Shown here one piece after another: positions 5,758-5,803 of a stretch of 5,803 bases of DNA (position 1 is its first letter; each line of letters begins with the position of its first letter). The position numbers and the translations under genes were made by a program. Source of the stretch: Deltaproteobacteria bacterium (GTDB lineage Bacteria > Desulfobacterota > DSM-4660 > Desulfatiglandales > HGW-15); NCBI GenBank assembly GCA_019307805.1, contig JAFDIX010000215.1, forward strand, positions 1 to 5,803, given 5' to 3'. Under the pieces are notes generated by a model. The model did not search any database. It saw only the letters and a list, made by a program, of their open reading frames with translations, and was not told the origin of the DNA.

Positions 5758-5803
5758 ACTTAACCGAGTCTATGGCTATTGCCCTTTTCTTGAAGTTACC
5801 CTA

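Larger units (their letters stand above)
5623..5803. other. Mutase upstream region without a recognisable gene
   Basis: 181 bases between the mutase start and the window edge. It holds the ribosome binding site, a heptad repeat, an 18-bp palindrome and a hairpin, listed separately. No convincing sigma-70 promoter is visible: TTGAAC in the repeat (minus strand) has only a poor TTACAC 17 nt downstream. No coding sequence is supported on either strand. Confidence 0.6.

Noticed and set aside
5772..5803. Possible start of a divergent plus-strand gene at ATG 5772
   Set aside because: Only ten codons are visible, there is no Shine-Dalgarno sequence upstream, and no similarity can be judged.

Overview
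The window looks like a catabolic gene cluster from a strictly anaerobic bacterium, most likely a Desulfobacterota (deltaproteobacterial) sulfate reducer or syntroph. This is an inference from gene content: acyl-CoA activation, a cytoplasmic acetylene-hydratase-like Mo/W enzyme, a cobalamin-dependent acyl-CoA mutase and a URO-D/corrinoid-methyltransferase-type protein. The intergenic repeats in front of the mutase also resemble ones I associate with that group. No rRNA, tRNA, CRISPR array or transposase gene is visible.

Layout. Plus strand, 1-3412: the C-terminal end of an AMP-forming acyl-CoA synthetase (1-426), a short-chain dehydrogenase/reductase (461-1291) and a molybdopterin oxidoreductase of the acetylene-hydratase-like group (1343-3412, GTG start). 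The gaps are 34 and 51 nt, so one operon is likely. Minus strand: an acyl-CoA mutase large subunit (5622 down to 4024), followed after 15 nt by a URO-D-like gene (4008 down to 3409) that lacks most of the middle of the family fold. The two operons converge on a shared palindromic TTAA that supplies both stop codons. The region 5623-5803 upstream of the mutase has no recognisable gene; it carries a degenerate 7-bp repeat, a perfect 18-bp palindrome and a 6-bp-stem hairpin.

How the genes may work together (inference): the synthetase makes a CoA thioester, the B12 mutase rearranges the carbon skeleton, and the NAD-type SDR oxidises a hydroxyacyl-CoA. The Mo/W enzyme does a redox or hydration step that the sequence does not identify. 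The substrate is unknown. The mutase has replaced the residues that methylmalonyl-CoA mutase uses to bind its carboxylate, and it also lacks the Asp that marks 2-hydroxyisobutyryl-CoA mutase.

Most notable: (1) the unusual mutase active site; (2) Asp in place of the second Fe-S cysteine in the Mo/W enzyme; (3) the internally deleted URO-D-like protein; (4) the lower-GC block (Mo/W gene plus URO-D gene) between GC-rich neighbours; (5) the zero-gap convergent stop.
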